A stretch of DNA of 64,000 nt from Candidatus Dormiibacter spiritus (GCA_003244185.1 QHBT01000009.1:1-64000), one strand, 5' to 3'. Shown: positions 1 through 9,231, counted from the first letter of the stretch. A program made the numbers and translations. The notes: generated by a model from the letters alone, not told the origin.

Positions 1-614
1 TCGGCGATCACCGCCGGGTTGCGCGGGTCGTCCTCGGGAATGCCCGCCTCCACTTTGCCGACCAGGTCGGCGCCGACATCGGCCGCCTTGGTGTAGATGC
101 CACCGCCGAGGCGGGCAAAGACGGAGACGAGCGAGGCGCCGAAGCTCAGGCCGACCATCGATTCCGGGCTCTTCGTGAAGTAGTAGGAGATGGCCACCCC
201 GAGCAGCCCCAGGCCGACCACCATGAAGCCTGTCACGGCGCCGCCGCGAAACGCGACTGCCAGGGCCTTGTTCAGACCGCCCCGAGCCGCTTCCGCGGTG
301 CGCAGGTTCGCGCGGACGGAGACGTTCATACCCACGTAGCCGGCTCCCGCGGAGAGGGCAGCGCCGACGATGTAGAGGATGGCGGTGACCCAGTTCAAGC
401 CGAAGCCGATCACCACCGCCACGACGATTCCGATGATGAAGATCACTGCATATTGGCGGTTCAGATACGCGGCTGCGCCTTCCTGGATTGCCGAGGCGAT
501 CTCGACCATGCGGGCGTTGCCCGGTGCTTGGCGCAGCACGTTCAGCGTTAGGAGAGCGGCGAACAACACGGCTACGAACCCGCCGCCGATCGCCAGGACC
601 ACGCTCGAATCCAT
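1..614 (-). CDS. hppA: Membrane-bound ion-pumping pyrophosphatase, N-terminal part (partial)
   Basis: This is the first ~204 residues of a membrane-integral pyrophosphatase that hydrolyses PPi and pumps H+ or Na+ across the membrane. The gene runs off the left edge. The reading frame starts at ATG 614 with a GAGGG ribosome-binding sequence six bases upstream. The N-terminus is a transmembrane helix ([20 protein letters not shown]). Family signatures follow: [32 protein letters not shown], and the substrate-site loop [20 protein letters not shown], with [12 protein letters not shown] at the window edge. The residues that separate K+-dependent from K+-independent enzymes lie outside the window, so the subtype is open. 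It follows the DUF4340 gene on the same strand with a ~50-bp gap. Confidence 0.95.
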   Translation of the reverse strand, partial: MDSSVVLAIGGGFVAVLFAALLTLNVLRQAPGNARMVEIASAIQEGAAAYLNRQYAVIFIIGIVVAVVIGFGLNWVTAILYIVGAALSAGAGYVGMNVSVRANLRTAEAARGGLNKALAVAFRGGAVTGFMVVGLGLLGVAISYYFTKSPESMVGLSFGASLVSVFARLGGGIYTKAADVGADLVGKVEAGIPEDDPRNPAVIA

Positions 615-664
615 TGACTTCCCTCTCTCTTCTTGACTCTGCCGCCTTGGCCAGGCGGCCTTGA

Positions 665-1192
665 TTACGGACTGGGAGTTGACTTGACCGGAGGTTGTGC
701 CAGCACCCGGTCGAACTCGTCGACCTCAACGCTCGAAATCACATAAATCCTCTGGTCCCCGCCCCGCTGGGCGTAGTAACCGGAGCCATCGAAGCTCCGG
801 TTACCGACGGATAGCGTATAGGACGCGCCTGCCGCGGTGCGACAGGAGACGACCTCGCGCGGCTGCGCCAGGCCCTCCGCGGTGGTGCTCCCCCCGTTCT
901 GCAGTGTGTTCAGAACCCGGATGGAGTTGAGCGCGCTGATCAGCGTCGTGATCCGACCGTGGTCCCCTGGTTCGGGCCCGGGGCTCAGCAACTGCCACTC
1001 GGCGCGAACGTCAGTCCGCTCCATGGTCACCGCCCCGCTGCGGCCCTCGACCTTGACGTAGACGGTGTTGAGCAGGTCGCAGGGCACGAAGGCCGCCTGG
1101 GCCGGCGACGGTTGGGGCCGGTTCAGGAAGAGATAGGCGGCGATGCCGAAAAGCAGCACGAGCAGCGCCACGCCGCCCTTCCAGCTGACCAT
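665..1192 (-). CDS. DUF4340-like protein of a Gld-type ABC export locus
   Basis: A 175-residue protein with one N-terminal membrane segment (about residues 7-24) and an extracytoplasmic domain resembling DUF4340, a family commonly encoded directly after GldG-like proteins. I start it at ATG 1192 (MVSWKGG). A longer open frame reaches 1372, but those extra 60 codons lie inside the inverted-repeat element and look non-coding. The start is only 7 bp from the CTAG that borders the element, so before insertion the gene would have followed the GldG stop codon by about 8 bp. Its biochemical role is unknown; by context it is an accessory of the ABC exporter encoded upstream. Confidence 0.75.
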   Translation of the reverse strand: MVSWKGGVALLVLLFGIAAYLFLNRPQPSPAQAAFVPCDLLNTVYVKVEGRSGAVTMERTDVRAEWQLLSPGPEPGDHGRITTLISALNSIRVLNTLQNGGSTTAEGLAQPREVVSCRTAAGASYTLSVGNRSFDGSGYYAQRGGDQRIYVISSVEVDEFDRVLAQPPVKSTPSP

Positions 1193-1203
1193 CCTCGGGC
1201 TAG

Positions 1204-1519
1204 TGGACCGTAACAGCCGAATATGGAGCATCCGCCGCCCCAGAGCCACCCCACGAAGCAGGCTTCGTGGGGACCCCGACAGACGGGCGGGCGCCCTCCG
1301 GGCGCTGATGCCGGTGCTCCATTCCCCGCAAGCGGGGCCCCCTAAGCAAGGGGGCCCGGCGCGCCTCGTCACCCATCAGCGATGGGATCCTCGTTGCGCC
1401 ACCCGATCCTCCCACCCCACGAAGTCTTCCGACTTCGCGGGGACCCCGGTTGGCACCGCCCGCCTGGAACGGCGGTCTTCGAGCCTGAGGCCTGCTCCAC
1501 ATCCGACCGTTACAGTCCA
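1204..1519. mobile_element. MITE-like 316-bp element with terminal inverted repeats and hairpin array
   Basis: The ends, 1204-1230 and 1493-1519, are inverted repeats matching at 22 of 27 positions, and all five differences are transitions. The element is flanked by CTAG on both sides (1200-1203 and 1520-1523), which looks like a target-site duplication. Inside are five strong hairpins: 1249-1272 (10-bp stem), 1291-1305 (6 bp), 1335-1357 (9 bp), 1372-1386 (6 bp) and 1415-1442 (12 bp with one G-T). The first and last share the arm CCCCACGAAG and are both followed by GGACCCCG. There is no plausible coding content. It sits exactly between two co-directional genes and supplies neither with coding sequence. 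A non-autonomous transposable element is my preferred reading; a structured intercistronic RNA is the alternative. Confidence 0.7.
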
Positions 1520-3097
1520 CTAGCGGCGGCGACGCACGTAGACCGCCACGCCGAGACCCGCCAGCAGAGCAGGCACCAGAAGCAGTGTCACAAACGCGTT
1601 CACATAGAGGTCCTGCTGGGTGATCGGCAGCGCCTGGGCTTGCGAAGGTTTGGACGCGACGGCTATCACCTCCTCCTGCTCGCTCAACCAGTCGAAGCCG
1701 GCCAGGAAGAGGTCGCGATTGAAGGTGCCCTGGGTGGTGAGCGCCAGGTTCTCCGCGATGTCGGGCGTTCCCACCAGGACCACCCGAGTCTTGCGGTCGG
1801 CAGTCCTCTTCACCTCCAGCGTCTTCATGAGCGTGAGCGGGCCCGCCTGGTCCGAGTCCTTGCGATCCAGGTCCGCCGAAGCTCGCGGCTGAGCGACCAG
1901 ATACGAGCTGCTCGAGCTCTGCACGACGTCCACCGAGTCGACGCCCGCCGCCGCCTGGCCGCTGACGCTGCTCGAGTGGGGGAAGAGCACCGTATGTCCG
2001 GCCAGACCCTTGCTGATGGGTGAGTCGCCGTAATTAAAGACGGCCGCCACCGTCCGGTCGTTAGCGGCCTGGCGGCTGGAGTCGCCCTCCACCACCAGAC
2101 CCCCCGAGAAGCCGACACCCAAGTCCTTGAGTGGTGAGTTGAGGGAGGCCGTGACCGCTTCGCCCTGCCAGGGCGCATAGGCGAGGAGCAGCTTGCCGCC
2201 CTGGCCCAGATACTGGTTCAGCGCTGCCTGGGCCGGCGCCGTCAACCCGCTGGTGGGGCCGACTATTGCCACCACCTCGCAGTCGGCCGGCACAGCAGTT
2301 TGCTGCGAGAGGAGCAGTGTCTGGAGCCGGTAGCCACGCTGCTTCAGCACATCCTGCGCTTGGGCGTAACCGGTCTGGCTCTGCCTGTCGAGCAGGTCGC
2401 GTTCTCCGTCCCCCTGAGCCCAGCAGACGAGCGGAGAGCGGTTCGACTGAAGACGCAGCAGCGCCCCTGTCACATCGGCCTCCGACTGCGAGGCAAGCGT
2501 CAGGATCACGGGTGGCTTGGCCTTGTAGCGCAGCACCAGATCCCCGGCGATGTCCACGCCCAGCTGTTGGGCCAGCGCGGGATCCTGGTCAGGATCGGCG
2601 AAACGAAGCTGGATGTGTGGCGTCTGCTGCTGATAGAGCTGGATCAGGCCCGTCGCCGTTCGCTTGCTCGCCTGCTGGTCGGGCCGGAAAAAGCCTGTGA
2701 TGGTGAGGTCGGAATCCAGCCGCTTGGCCGCGAGCACCGACTGCGGCGCCAGCGTGTAGTAGCCGGCGCGCGTCAGGTCGATCGCCTGCACGCTCCGCGC
2801 CGCAACAAGGTTGAGCAGGCCGAGGATCCCGATCGTGAGCGCGCTGACGAGGACAGCAAGGGTGGCGAACCTCCCTCGCCGCGTTTGGGCAAGAGCCCGA
2901 AAGGCGCCTGGATCGAGCACCCCACCCACCGCCAGCGCGGCCGCCCCGAAGACCAGCGTCAGCCCGGCAGTTCGGTCCACCGCGCCGGCGTTCAGCGCCA
3001 GACCGGCTCCGGCGCAGAGCAGCAGCACCCCAGCGCCGGCTGCAGCCAGTGCCAATCGGCCGCTCCAACCGCGCGGCATCAGTGGGCCGCTCGACAC
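1520..3097 (-). CDS. GldG-like ABC transporter auxiliary protein
   Basis: A 525-residue protein with two or three N-terminal membrane helices (within residues 12-105), a long extracytoplasmic domain of the GldG/ABC_transp_aux type, and one C-terminal helix (about 497-520) ending in four arginines. The motif LTRAGYYTLAPQS after the second helix is typical of the family, in which a DUF4350-like domain follows. Family members work with an ABC-2 permease and ATPase in export or gliding machinery; the substrate here is unknown. The frame opens at a GTG (3097); ATG 3079 is an alternative. Its TAG stop lies within the left-hand CTAG target copy of the inverted-repeat element, so the insertion leaves the protein intact. 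Confidence 0.85.
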   Translation of the reverse strand: MSSGPLMPRGWSGRLALAAAGAGVLLLCAGAGLALNAGAVDRTAGLTLVFGAAALAVGGVLDPGAFRALAQTRRGRFATLAVLVSALTIGILGLLNLVAARSVQAIDLTRAGYYTLAPQSVLAAKRLDSDLTITGFFRPDQQASKRTATGLIQLYQQQTPHIQLRFADPDQDPALAQQLGVDIAGDLVLRYKAKPPVILTLASQSEADVTGALLRLQSNRSPLVCWAQGDGERDLLDRQSQTGYAQAQDVLKQRGYRLQTLLLSQQTAVPADCEVVAIVGPTSGLTAPAQAALNQYLGQGGKLLLAYAPWQGEAVTASLNSPLKDLGVGFSGGLVVEGDSSRQAANDRTVAAVFNYGDSPISKGLAGHTVLFPHSSSVSGQAAAGVDSVDVVQSSSSSYLVAQPRASADLDRKDSDQAGPLTLMKTLEVKRTADRKTRVVLVGTPDIAENLALTTQGTFNRDLFLAGFDWLSEQEEVIAVASKPSQAQALPITQQDLYVNAFVTLLLVPALLAGLGVAVYVRRRR

Positions 3098-3125
3098 TGG
3101 GTCAGGGCTGCGCCCAAGCCCTGGC

Positions 3126-4154
3126 TCAGCGCCATTTCCGCGACTCCAGCACCCGCGTCGCCAGGAAGAGCGCAGCGGCTATCACGCTCAGGAAGTAGAC
3201 GCTGTCACGCAGCGTGATGAGGCCGGCGTTGAAGCTGGCGTAGTGGCTGGCGGCGCTGGCGTAGTCCAGCACGTCCCGCAGCCCGGCCGGAACGGGGAGT
3301 TGGACTGAGAAGGAGAGGCCTATGTGCAGGGTGAGCAGCGCAAACATGGCCACCATCGCCGCGATGATCTGGTTCGAGGTCACACTCGAGGCAAGCACCC
3401 CGATCGCCGTCCAGGTGGCGCCGATGAAGAGCAGGCCGGCATAGCCGGCCCAGATGGAACCGTAGTCGAGGGCCGGGATCTGGAACGTGTGACCGAACAG
3501 CGGCAGCTCCGTCTTGAGCTGCTGGTAGATGGACATGAGCGCTACGTAGACGAGGGTGAAGGCGGAAGCCGCGCAGAAGGCGCCGAAACCACCCAGCCAT
3601 TTGCCAACCACCACCTCCCAATCCCGCAGGGGCGAGGTTAGGAGCATCTCCAGCGTGCCCGCCCGCCGTTCCTCGGCCAACAGACGCATGGTCAAGAGGG
3701 GGCTGATGAAGACCATCAGCGTCTCGACCAGGGCAAAGATCTGGCCCATCGTGAAGGGCTGCTCGTTGGCGAGGTTGGGCAGGTAGCCGAAGACTGTGAC
3801 GAGTAGAGCCAGCAGGGCGGCCACCACGTAGAAGATGGGAGACACGAAGAGCCCTGTCATCTCGCGCCGGGCCAGCGTCAGGACGTTGGGCAGGCCGCTG
3901 GCCCAGAGGGCGGCGTAGAGGCGGTCACGCGGCGCGAGGTGGTCGCGGTCGAGCCCCTCCGCGAACGGTTCGCTAGTGGCTCCCGTTTCCGCTCGAGCGA
4001 CCTCAGGGTCAAAAGCCTGCGGCTCCGTCGCCGGCTCCTCGATCAGCACGGCCGACGTCGCGGCAGCGCTCGGCTTGAGCGGCAAGGCATCGCTGCTGGG
4101 AGGGCTGCCGGGCTGCCGGCGAACGTGTCGGCGGACGGTCTTGCGGCGCGGCAT
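3126..4154 (-). CDS. ABC-2 type transporter permease (GldF-like)
   Basis: A 342-residue polytopic membrane protein with about six helices starting near residue 103. The N-terminal ~85 residues are a charged cytoplasmic extension. The segment LLTMRLLAEERRAGTLEMLL is the conserved ABC-2/GldF signature before the coupling helix. The gene lies 3 bp after the ATPase stop and 28 bp before the GldG-like gene, so ATPase, permease and auxiliary protein form one transcription unit. The long N-terminal extension is unusual for the family; internal starts cannot be excluded. Confidence 0.9.
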   Translation of the reverse strand: MPRRKTVRRHVRRQPGSPPSSDALPLKPSAAATSAVLIEEPATEPQAFDPEVARAETGATSEPFAEGLDRDHLAPRDRLYAALWASGLPNVLTLARREMTGLFVSPIFYVVAALLALLVTVFGYLPNLANEQPFTMGQIFALVETLMVFISPLLTMRLLAEERRAGTLEMLLTSPLRDWEVVVGKWLGGFGAFCAASAFTLVYVALMSIYQQLKTELPLFGHTFQIPALDYGSIWAGYAGLLFIGATWTAIGVLASSVTSNQIIAAMVAMFALLTLHIGLSFSVQLPVPAGLRDVLDYASAASHYASFNAGLITLRDSVYFLSVIAAALFLATRVLESRKWR

Positions 4155-4157
4155 CAG

Positions 4158-5099
4158 TTAGCGGCGGCGGCCGCCCCTGGTCACCTTCAGGAACACTTCC
4201 TCCAGGCTCATCGAGGCGCTCTTCAGCGAGCGCAGCTTGAGGCCGGCCCCCACCAGGGCCCGGGCCACCTGATCCTCCAGGTCGGCGCCACTGCCGTGGA
4301 CCAGCACCAACCATTCCTCTTGCGTTGCCTGCAGCTTCACCTCGTTCACCGTCGGGAGATCGGCCAGGCAGGCCTCGATCGCCTCCCGCTCACCCTGCAC
4401 CCTGGCCTCCACCTGCTGGCGGCGACCCTCCCCCAACCGGCGCGAGAGCCCAGCCGGCGTGTCGTCGGCAACTATGCGGCCCTGGTCCAAGATCACCACC
4501 CGCTCGCAGCTCGCCTGCACCTCGCTCAGGACGTGGCTGGAGAGGACTATCGTGTGGCGCCGGCCGAGCGACCGGATCAAGTCACGAGTCTCCCGCGTCT
4601 GGCGGGGATCAAGGCCCGCCGTCGGCTCGTCAAGGATCAGCACGTCAGGTTCATGGACAAGCGCCTGGGCCAGGCCCACCCGCTGTCGAAGCCCCTTCGA
4701 GAGGCGCCCTATCACATCTCGGCGCCGGCCGCCCAGGCCGCAGGCGTCAATGACCGTGTCGACTCGGGCCCGGCGCCGGCTCGGCGCCACTCCACGCAGC
4801 CGGCAGGCCAGCGATAGGTGCTGGTCGACCCGCATCTCCGGGTAGAGCGGATTGAGCTCGGGCAGATAGCCGATCCGGCGGCGCGCCTCGCGGGACTGGG
4901 AGAACACGTCGAAGCCGGCGACAGTGGCAGCGCCCGCGGTCGCCCCCAGATAGCCGGTCAGGATGCGCATGGTCGTCGACTTGCCTGCCCCGTTGGGGCC
5001 CAGGAAGCCGAGGATCTGGCCGCGGGGAACGGAAAAGGTGACGTCGACGATCGCCGGGCGCTCGTCGTAGTACTTGGTAAGCCCCTGGACGGAAATCAA
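4158..5099 (-). CDS. ABC transporter ATP-binding protein (GldA/NatA-like)
   Basis: A complete ABC ATPase. The Walker A is GPNGAGKST, the signature loop is LSKGLRQRVGLAQAL, the Walker B is DVLILDEPTAGLDP and the switch His is in IVLSSHVLSEV. A C-terminal ~80-residue domain carries the DLEDVFLKVT-like ending (SLEEVFLKVTRGG) typical of ABC-2 export ATPases. I place the start at TTG 5099, which gives the expected N-terminus (ISVQGLTKYYDE); the open frame extends 15 codons further to GTG 5144. It powers the permease encoded 3 bp downstream. Confidence 0.92.
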   Translation of the reverse strand: MISVQGLTKYYDERPAIVDVTFSVPRGQILGFLGPNGAGKSTTMRILTGYLGATAGAATVAGFDVFSQSREARRRIGYLPELNPLYPEMRVDQHLSLACRLRGVAPSRRRARVDTVIDACGLGGRRRDVIGRLSKGLRQRVGLAQALVHEPDVLILDEPTAGLDPRQTRETRDLIRSLGRRHTIVLSSHVLSEVQASCERVVILDQGRIVADDTPAGLSRRLGEGRRQQVEARVQGEREAIEACLADLPTVNEVKLQATQEEWLVLVHGSGADLEDQVARALVGAGLKLRSLKSASMSLEEVFLKVTRGGRRR

Positions 5100-5190
5100 G
5101 GCACAGCATTTTGGCAAAGTTTGGCGGCCGGGCTGTCCAGGCACTCTCGCTGGCCCGCCTCCCGCCGGCGCGTAGGGCCGGGCTACCGCC

Positions 5191-5520
5191 TCAGCGCCCG
5201 TGCGCTCGTCTCGGCGCCGGCGACCACGATTCGCCGCGCGGACGAGGATTGCGCTTCAGTGCCAAAAGCAGCGAGCCCGCCCGCGGCCAGGACCGATCCC
5301 GGCGCGACCAGGCGTCGAAGCCGCCCTGCTCGAAGAGAGCCCGCAGCTCCCACTTGATTCGGCCCCGGCCATCCTCGACCCGCGCCTGGACCGAGGCGGA
5401 GCCGTGGACGAGCTCGATCTCGTCGTAGCCGTTCTCGTACGCTTCGCGGACCCGCTCCAGCGCAAAGTCGATTGCAGTGAGCACGTCATAGCCGTGCAGG
5501 TCTTCTTGCCGCCGCCTCAC
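5191..5520 (-). CDS. Small Smr-domain-like protein
   Basis: A 109-residue protein. The first half (EDLHGYDVLTAIDFALERV, then DEIELVHGSASV) matches the small MutS-related (Smr) fold, where an LDLHG motif and an xxHG motif are diagnostic. Smr domains are nucleases or RNA-binding modules. The basic C-terminus (ALKRNPRPRGE) may bind nucleic acid. I place the start at GTG 5520, which overlaps the stop of the upstream membrane-protein gene by 4 bp (GTGA). A longer open frame to 5802 only runs through the shadow of that gene. The HG following the second strand is less standard, so Smr membership is probable rather than certain. Confidence 0.65.
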   Translation of the reverse strand: MRRRQEDLHGYDVLTAIDFALERVREAYENGYDEIELVHGSASVQARVEDGRGRIKWELRALFEQGGFDAWSRRDRSWPRAGSLLLALKRNPRPRGESWSPAPRRAHGR

Positions 5521-5891
5521 CTGGCCGGCCACAGAACTCGGCTGATGGCGGACCCCAGCCAGCCACCGCCCAGACCGAGCAAAGCACCGAATACAACAGT
5601 CAGCAGAGCTGCCAGGACAGGCAGGCTGGGGAAGCCGAGGATGCCCGAGAGCACAGCTGAGCTGCGGGCCGCCTGACCGCGGACGGTCAATAGAACCAAG
5701 GGCAGCGCCCAGCCGGCAGCGGCGGCAAGCCAGGCCGTGTGCACTGAGCGGCCCCCCGCCAGTAGGAAGGTGAGCAGGAAGCTTGCGGGTAGGGCCAGCC
5801 ACCAGATACCTATCTGGAGGCCCGCCCAGATCACGACGACCATCAGCACCCCAGCAGCCGCCACCAGCCGTGCCGGCTGCCGGCGGATCAC
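5517..5891 (-). CDS. Small polytopic membrane protein of unknown function
   Basis: A 124-residue protein with four predicted membrane helices (VVVIWAGLQIGIWWLALPA and three later segments, the last a glycine-rich stretch GALLGLGGGWLGSAI). I do not recognise a family. GTG 5891 is chosen as the start because it overlaps the penicillin-acylase stop by 4 bp (GTGA), the same arrangement seen at its own 3' end with the Smr gene. These three genes are therefore translationally coupled. The longer frame reaching 5975 overlaps the acylase coding region and is unlikely. Confidence 0.6.
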   Translation of the reverse strand: MIRRQPARLVAAAGVLMVVVIWAGLQIGIWWLALPASFLLTFLLAGGRSVHTAWLAAAAGWALPLVLLTVRGQAARSSAVLSGILGFPSLPVLAALLTVVFGALLGLGGGWLGSAISRVLWPAR

Positions 5892-8383
5892 GGCTGCAGC
5901 GTCCAGGTGGCGGACCCCGAGCGGCTCTCCGCCTCGGCCGCAGTGGTCATCTCGTGATATCTGCCCGCCCACCAATCGTCGACCAGGTTCTCGTACCAGG
6001 CCGAGACAGGGTTCTCGGCCTGCCCCGCCGGGTAGACGCCGTAGGAGCGGCCGCTGCCCCAGTCCACCACCATGCGCCAGCTCGGTCCATGCGTCGACAC
6101 GGTGCCCGCGGCTGCGTCAGGCGTGCGTTCGTCGCCGCCTGCCCCGCGGGGACCGTAGCTCAGGCTCGTGTCGACGAGAGAGGCGATCAACCGCTGGTGA
6201 ACCCGGCTCCAGGCCCAGGTTTCGGGCCGGGAACCAAACCGCCGAGCCAGCGAGCTGACAGCCTTGCCGAAAGCAGTGGCCATCACCAGATCGGGCGTAG
6301 CCGAAACCGAGCCCGGCGGTGAGAAAGCGTCTGTGGGCGCCCCGCTCAGGGTCCAGCCTTCAAGCGCGCCTCCGAGCGGCCCGGCCACCTCAGTGATCGG
6401 TACGCCCACCCGGTAGTGATCCCACCAGGGCTGGAAGGTCTGGCTCAGGTACTCCCGCCAGAACGCATCCCAGATGCTGGCGGCTGGGGAGCTGGCGCGC
6501 ATGACACCGTCCCAGCCCCGGATCTCCGCCAGCGCCTGCCTGTGGAGCGGATCCAGGTCAGCTTCGCCCACCGCCCCCAGCAGCCGAGGCAGCACCCGGA
6601 CGGCCAGTTGATCGCGATCGTCGAGCTGAATGCGCTGCACGTCCAAGACCGTCAGGGGACCCTTCAACGACTGCAGCGCGGTGCGGATCTCCGCCGCTCG
6701 GTACCCGGGGTCAAAATCGTCCTGGGAGGTGCCTATGTAATAGGGGTAGTCCCCGCCGACCGGCCGCTGGTTGGCGGAGACCACCATGTGGCCGGGTGGG
6801 TCGTAGACCTGCGGTACCTGCTCCAGCGGCACTGTGCCGACCACGTCGGCCTCGCCCGTGCCGGGTAGGGGAAGATCCGGCCTGGCGGCCTTCACGATCG
6901 GGTAGAGCCCGGGAGCGTAGATGCCTATGTGGCCGGCGGCGTCGGCGTAGACCCAGTTCTGCGTCGGCGAGGTCCAGTCTTTCAGCGCCGCCTTGAAGCC
7001 CGGCCAGTCTCCCGCCCGCATCATCCTGAGAATCGAGCCCAGGCCGCTGGAGGGGACGTTGCCCATCCACTCCACCGCGAGCGTCTGGCCCTGCTGGGTC
7101 AGGATCGGCCCGTGCACCGTCAGCTTCAGCTCATGGTGCTCAGCCGAGCCACCCTTGACCGGGATGTCGTAGGAGATCCTCTCCATCCGGTGCCAGGCGC
7201 CCTGCCAGAAGTACTGGTCGGGATGCGCTGGGTCGGTCTTTTCGGCGTAGTAGAGTGTTGCCTGGTTCTGGGTGTCCGTGGCCCCCCAGCTGATCTGTTC
7301 GTTGCGACCGATGGGCACGACGGGGGCGCCGGGGAAGGTGACCCCGCGGACGTGATAGGAGGGCGACTCCAGGTCAACCTGGAACCAGACTGAGGGCAGG
7401 TTCAGCGCCAGGTGAGGATCGTTGGCCATGAGCGGCTTGCCGGAGGCGGTGAGGGTCCCGTCGACAGCCCAGTTGTTGCTGGCGCCAGTCTCCGCAGCAA
7501 ACTTCGGCAGGCCGGCGGTTCGGCTGAGCAGCGAGGCCGCTGCGGCATCCGCCCCATCGCCAACGACTGCCGCTGGCAGAGGTGCGGCAGCGGCCGTCTG
7601 GTAGGGCCCGGGGTCGTAGGGGGTGTCGCGGTTGGACGCCGGGAGAACCGGGAACCACCGGCTCGCCCGATCGGCGCCAAGCGCTTTCACCAGGCGCGTG
7701 TTCGTCAGCGGATTGGTCTGGTAGGCCAGGTCCTGGGCCTGGATGCCCTTGATCACAGCCGTGTCCAGGAGCTGCCAGTTGGCAGGCTCGTAGCCGAGGA
7801 GCTTGAAGAAGGCGGGCAGGTTGCGCTCAGTCTCGGCCTCGTGGATGCGGGCGTTGACGCCGTCTGCGTATGCCTGCAACACCGCGCGCTCGTCGGGCGC
7901 CAGCCGCTTCAGATCCTGCTGCGCAGTGCGGCTCAGACCCAGGTCCAGCTCGAACTCGTCCACCGGAAGCAGTTTGCTGCCCAGCACCTGGGCCAGGCGG
8001 CCCTCGCCCTGGCGCCGGATCAAGTCCATCTCGAAGAGGCGGTAACGGGCGTGCACGTAACCCAGGGCGAGGAAGAGGTCGTGATCGTCCCGAGCCCGGA
8101 TGTGCGGCACGCCCAACGCGTCGAAGGTGACCGAGGCCTGGGCGTGCAGGCCGGTCAGCTGCAGGCTCTGATCGTGCGGCAGAGCGGCATCCGGCCCCGC
8201 TGTCCAGAAACCGGTGGCGGGGTCCAGGAGAGGGCCGACACCTGTCAGCGGTCCCGCACCGTTGGTGCCGGCGTAGAGGAGCCCGCCGCAGACGACGGTG
8301 GCCAGGATCGCGTTTGCCAGCGCACCCGACCTGCGGACCACCTGCCGAAGGCTAGCATCGCGCGGACCCTGCGCTGGACGCAC
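5888..8383 (-). CDS. Penicillin-acylase family hydrolase (peptidase S45)
   Basis: An 831-residue Ntn-hydrolase precursor. An N-terminal membrane or signal segment (about residues 22-43) is followed by the A-chain region (GVPHIRARDDHDLFLALGYV), a spacer, and the beta-chain beginning at GASNNWAVDG. The Ser in that motif is the expected N-terminal nucleophile released by autoproteolysis. Downstream landmarks are ANDPHLALNLPSVWF, GVTFPGAPVVPIGRN and SANQRP. Family members cleave amide bonds of beta-lactams, acyl-homoserine lactones or other acylated amines; the substrate here cannot be told from sequence. It is followed, with 4-bp overlaps, by a small membrane protein and an Smr protein. Confidence 0.92.
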   Translation of the reverse strand: MRPAQGPRDASLRQVVRRSGALANAILATVVCGGLLYAGTNGAGPLTGVGPLLDPATGFWTAGPDAALPHDQSLQLTGLHAQASVTFDALGVPHIRARDDHDLFLALGYVHARYRLFEMDLIRRQGEGRLAQVLGSKLLPVDEFELDLGLSRTAQQDLKRLAPDERAVLQAYADGVNARIHEAETERNLPAFFKLLGYEPANWQLLDTAVIKGIQAQDLAYQTNPLTNTRLVKALGADRASRWFPVLPASNRDTPYDPGPYQTAAAAPLPAAVVGDGADAAAASLLSRTAGLPKFAAETGASNNWAVDGTLTASGKPLMANDPHLALNLPSVWFQVDLESPSYHVRGVTFPGAPVVPIGRNEQISWGATDTQNQATLYYAEKTDPAHPDQYFWQGAWHRMERISYDIPVKGGSAEHHELKLTVHGPILTQQGQTLAVEWMGNVPSSGLGSILRMMRAGDWPGFKAALKDWTSPTQNWVYADAAGHIGIYAPGLYPIVKAARPDLPLPGTGEADVVGTVPLEQVPQVYDPPGHMVVSANQRPVGGDYPYYIGTSQDDFDPGYRAAEIRTALQSLKGPLTVLDVQRIQLDDRDQLAVRVLPRLLGAVGEADLDPLHRQALAEIRGWDGVMRASSPAASIWDAFWREYLSQTFQPWWDHYRVGVPITEVAGPLGGALEGWTLSGAPTDAFSPPGSVSATPDLVMATAFGKAVSSLARRFGSRPETWAWSRVHQRLIASLVDTSLSYGPRGAGGDERTPDAAAGTVSTHGPSWRMVVDWGSGRSYGVYPAGQAENPVSAWYENLVDDWWAGRYHEMTTAAEAESRSGSATWTLQP

Positions 8384-8429
8384 TTCGCTGAGGCGAGGTG
8401 ATGGCGAACTCTCCGCTCAACGCTGAAAG

Positions 8430-9230
8430 TCAGCGGCCTGTAAACTCTGGCTCCTGCTTCTGGAAGAACGAGACAATGCCGACGAGGGCGTCCTGACTCA
8501 GCGCAGCGCGGGCGAAATGCCGAGCTTCCAGCTCCAGTGCGGCTGCCAGGGGCAGGTCTTGGCCCCCGTTCAGTGACTGTTTGATGAGCCCCAGGGCGAG
8601 CGTCGGCGCCCGCGCCAGCCGCTCAGCCAGCTCCAGCACCGTCTGGTCCAGCCGCTGCGGCGACACCGCCTGGTTGACCAGACCGACCGCCTCCGCCTCG
8701 ACGGCTGAGAGCCTCCTCGCTTCGAAGAGCAGGGGCAGAGCCCGTGCTCTGCCGATCAGGCGCGGCAGCCTCTGGGTGCCCCCGGCCCCGGGCATGATGC
8801 CCAGGGCCGCCTCCGTCTGACCGATCCGGGTGCGGCCGTCCTGGACCATGATCCGGTAGTCGCAGCACAGCGCCAGCTCGCAGCCGCCGCCCAGCGCATG
8901 GCCGTTGACGCGAGCGATGACAGGCTTCGGGCAGGCCGCGATGGCGGCAAAGCCGGCAGCGGAGCGAGCGAGCAGGCGCACCACCTGCTCTTCCGCGTCC
9001 GGCGCCTCCCGGTCCAAGCTGCCCATTTCGCTCAGGTCCGCGCCGACGCTGAAGTAGCGCTCGTAGGCGCTCTCCAGCACCACCGCGCGGACCTCGACAT
9101 CGGCGCCCAGCTCTGTGAAGGCGGCGGCCAGCTCCTGCATCAGGTCGGGGGCTATCGCGTTGTTGCCGCCGCGGTGCATGACCACCCGGGCAACAGAGCC
9201 TGACCTTCGGACGTCGACCAAGTCAGCCAC
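8430..9230 (-). CDS. Enoyl-CoA hydratase/isomerase family protein
   Basis: A 266-residue crotonase. The oxyanion-hole region is SVGADLSEM and GHALGGGCELALCCDYRI, and both catalytic glutamates are in place (GGGCELA and GQTEAALGIMPGAGGTQ), supporting hydratase activity on trans-2-enoyl-CoA. It lies 1 bp downstream of the SDR gene and belongs to a five-gene acyl-CoA block with an acyl-CoA dehydrogenase and two MaoC-type halves. That block would cover the first steps of a beta-oxidation-like route. The acyl chain specificity is not predictable. Confidence 0.92.
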   Translation of the reverse strand: MADLVDVRRSGSVARVVMHRGGNNAIAPDLMQELAAAFTELGADVEVRAVVLESAYERYFSVGADLSEMGSLDREAPDAEEQVVRLLARSAAGFAAIAACPKPVIARVNGHALGGGCELALCCDYRIMVQDGRTRIGQTEAALGIMPGAGGTQRLPRLIGRARALPLLFEARRLSAVEAEAVGLVNQAVSPQRLDQTVLELAERLARAPTLALGLIKQSLNGGQDLPLAAALELEARHFARAALSQDALVGIVSFFQKQEPEFTGR

Positions 9231-9231
9231 C

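Noticed and set aside
1200-1520. A 106-codon minus-strand open frame spanning the hairpin element
   Set aside because: It is entirely composed of the inverted repeats and hairpins, with no ribosome-binding site and no protein-like composition.
7412-8401. A 329-codon plus-strand frame opposite the penicillin acylase
   Set aside because: No ribosome-binding site or recognisable product; it mirrors the codon usage of the acylase gene.
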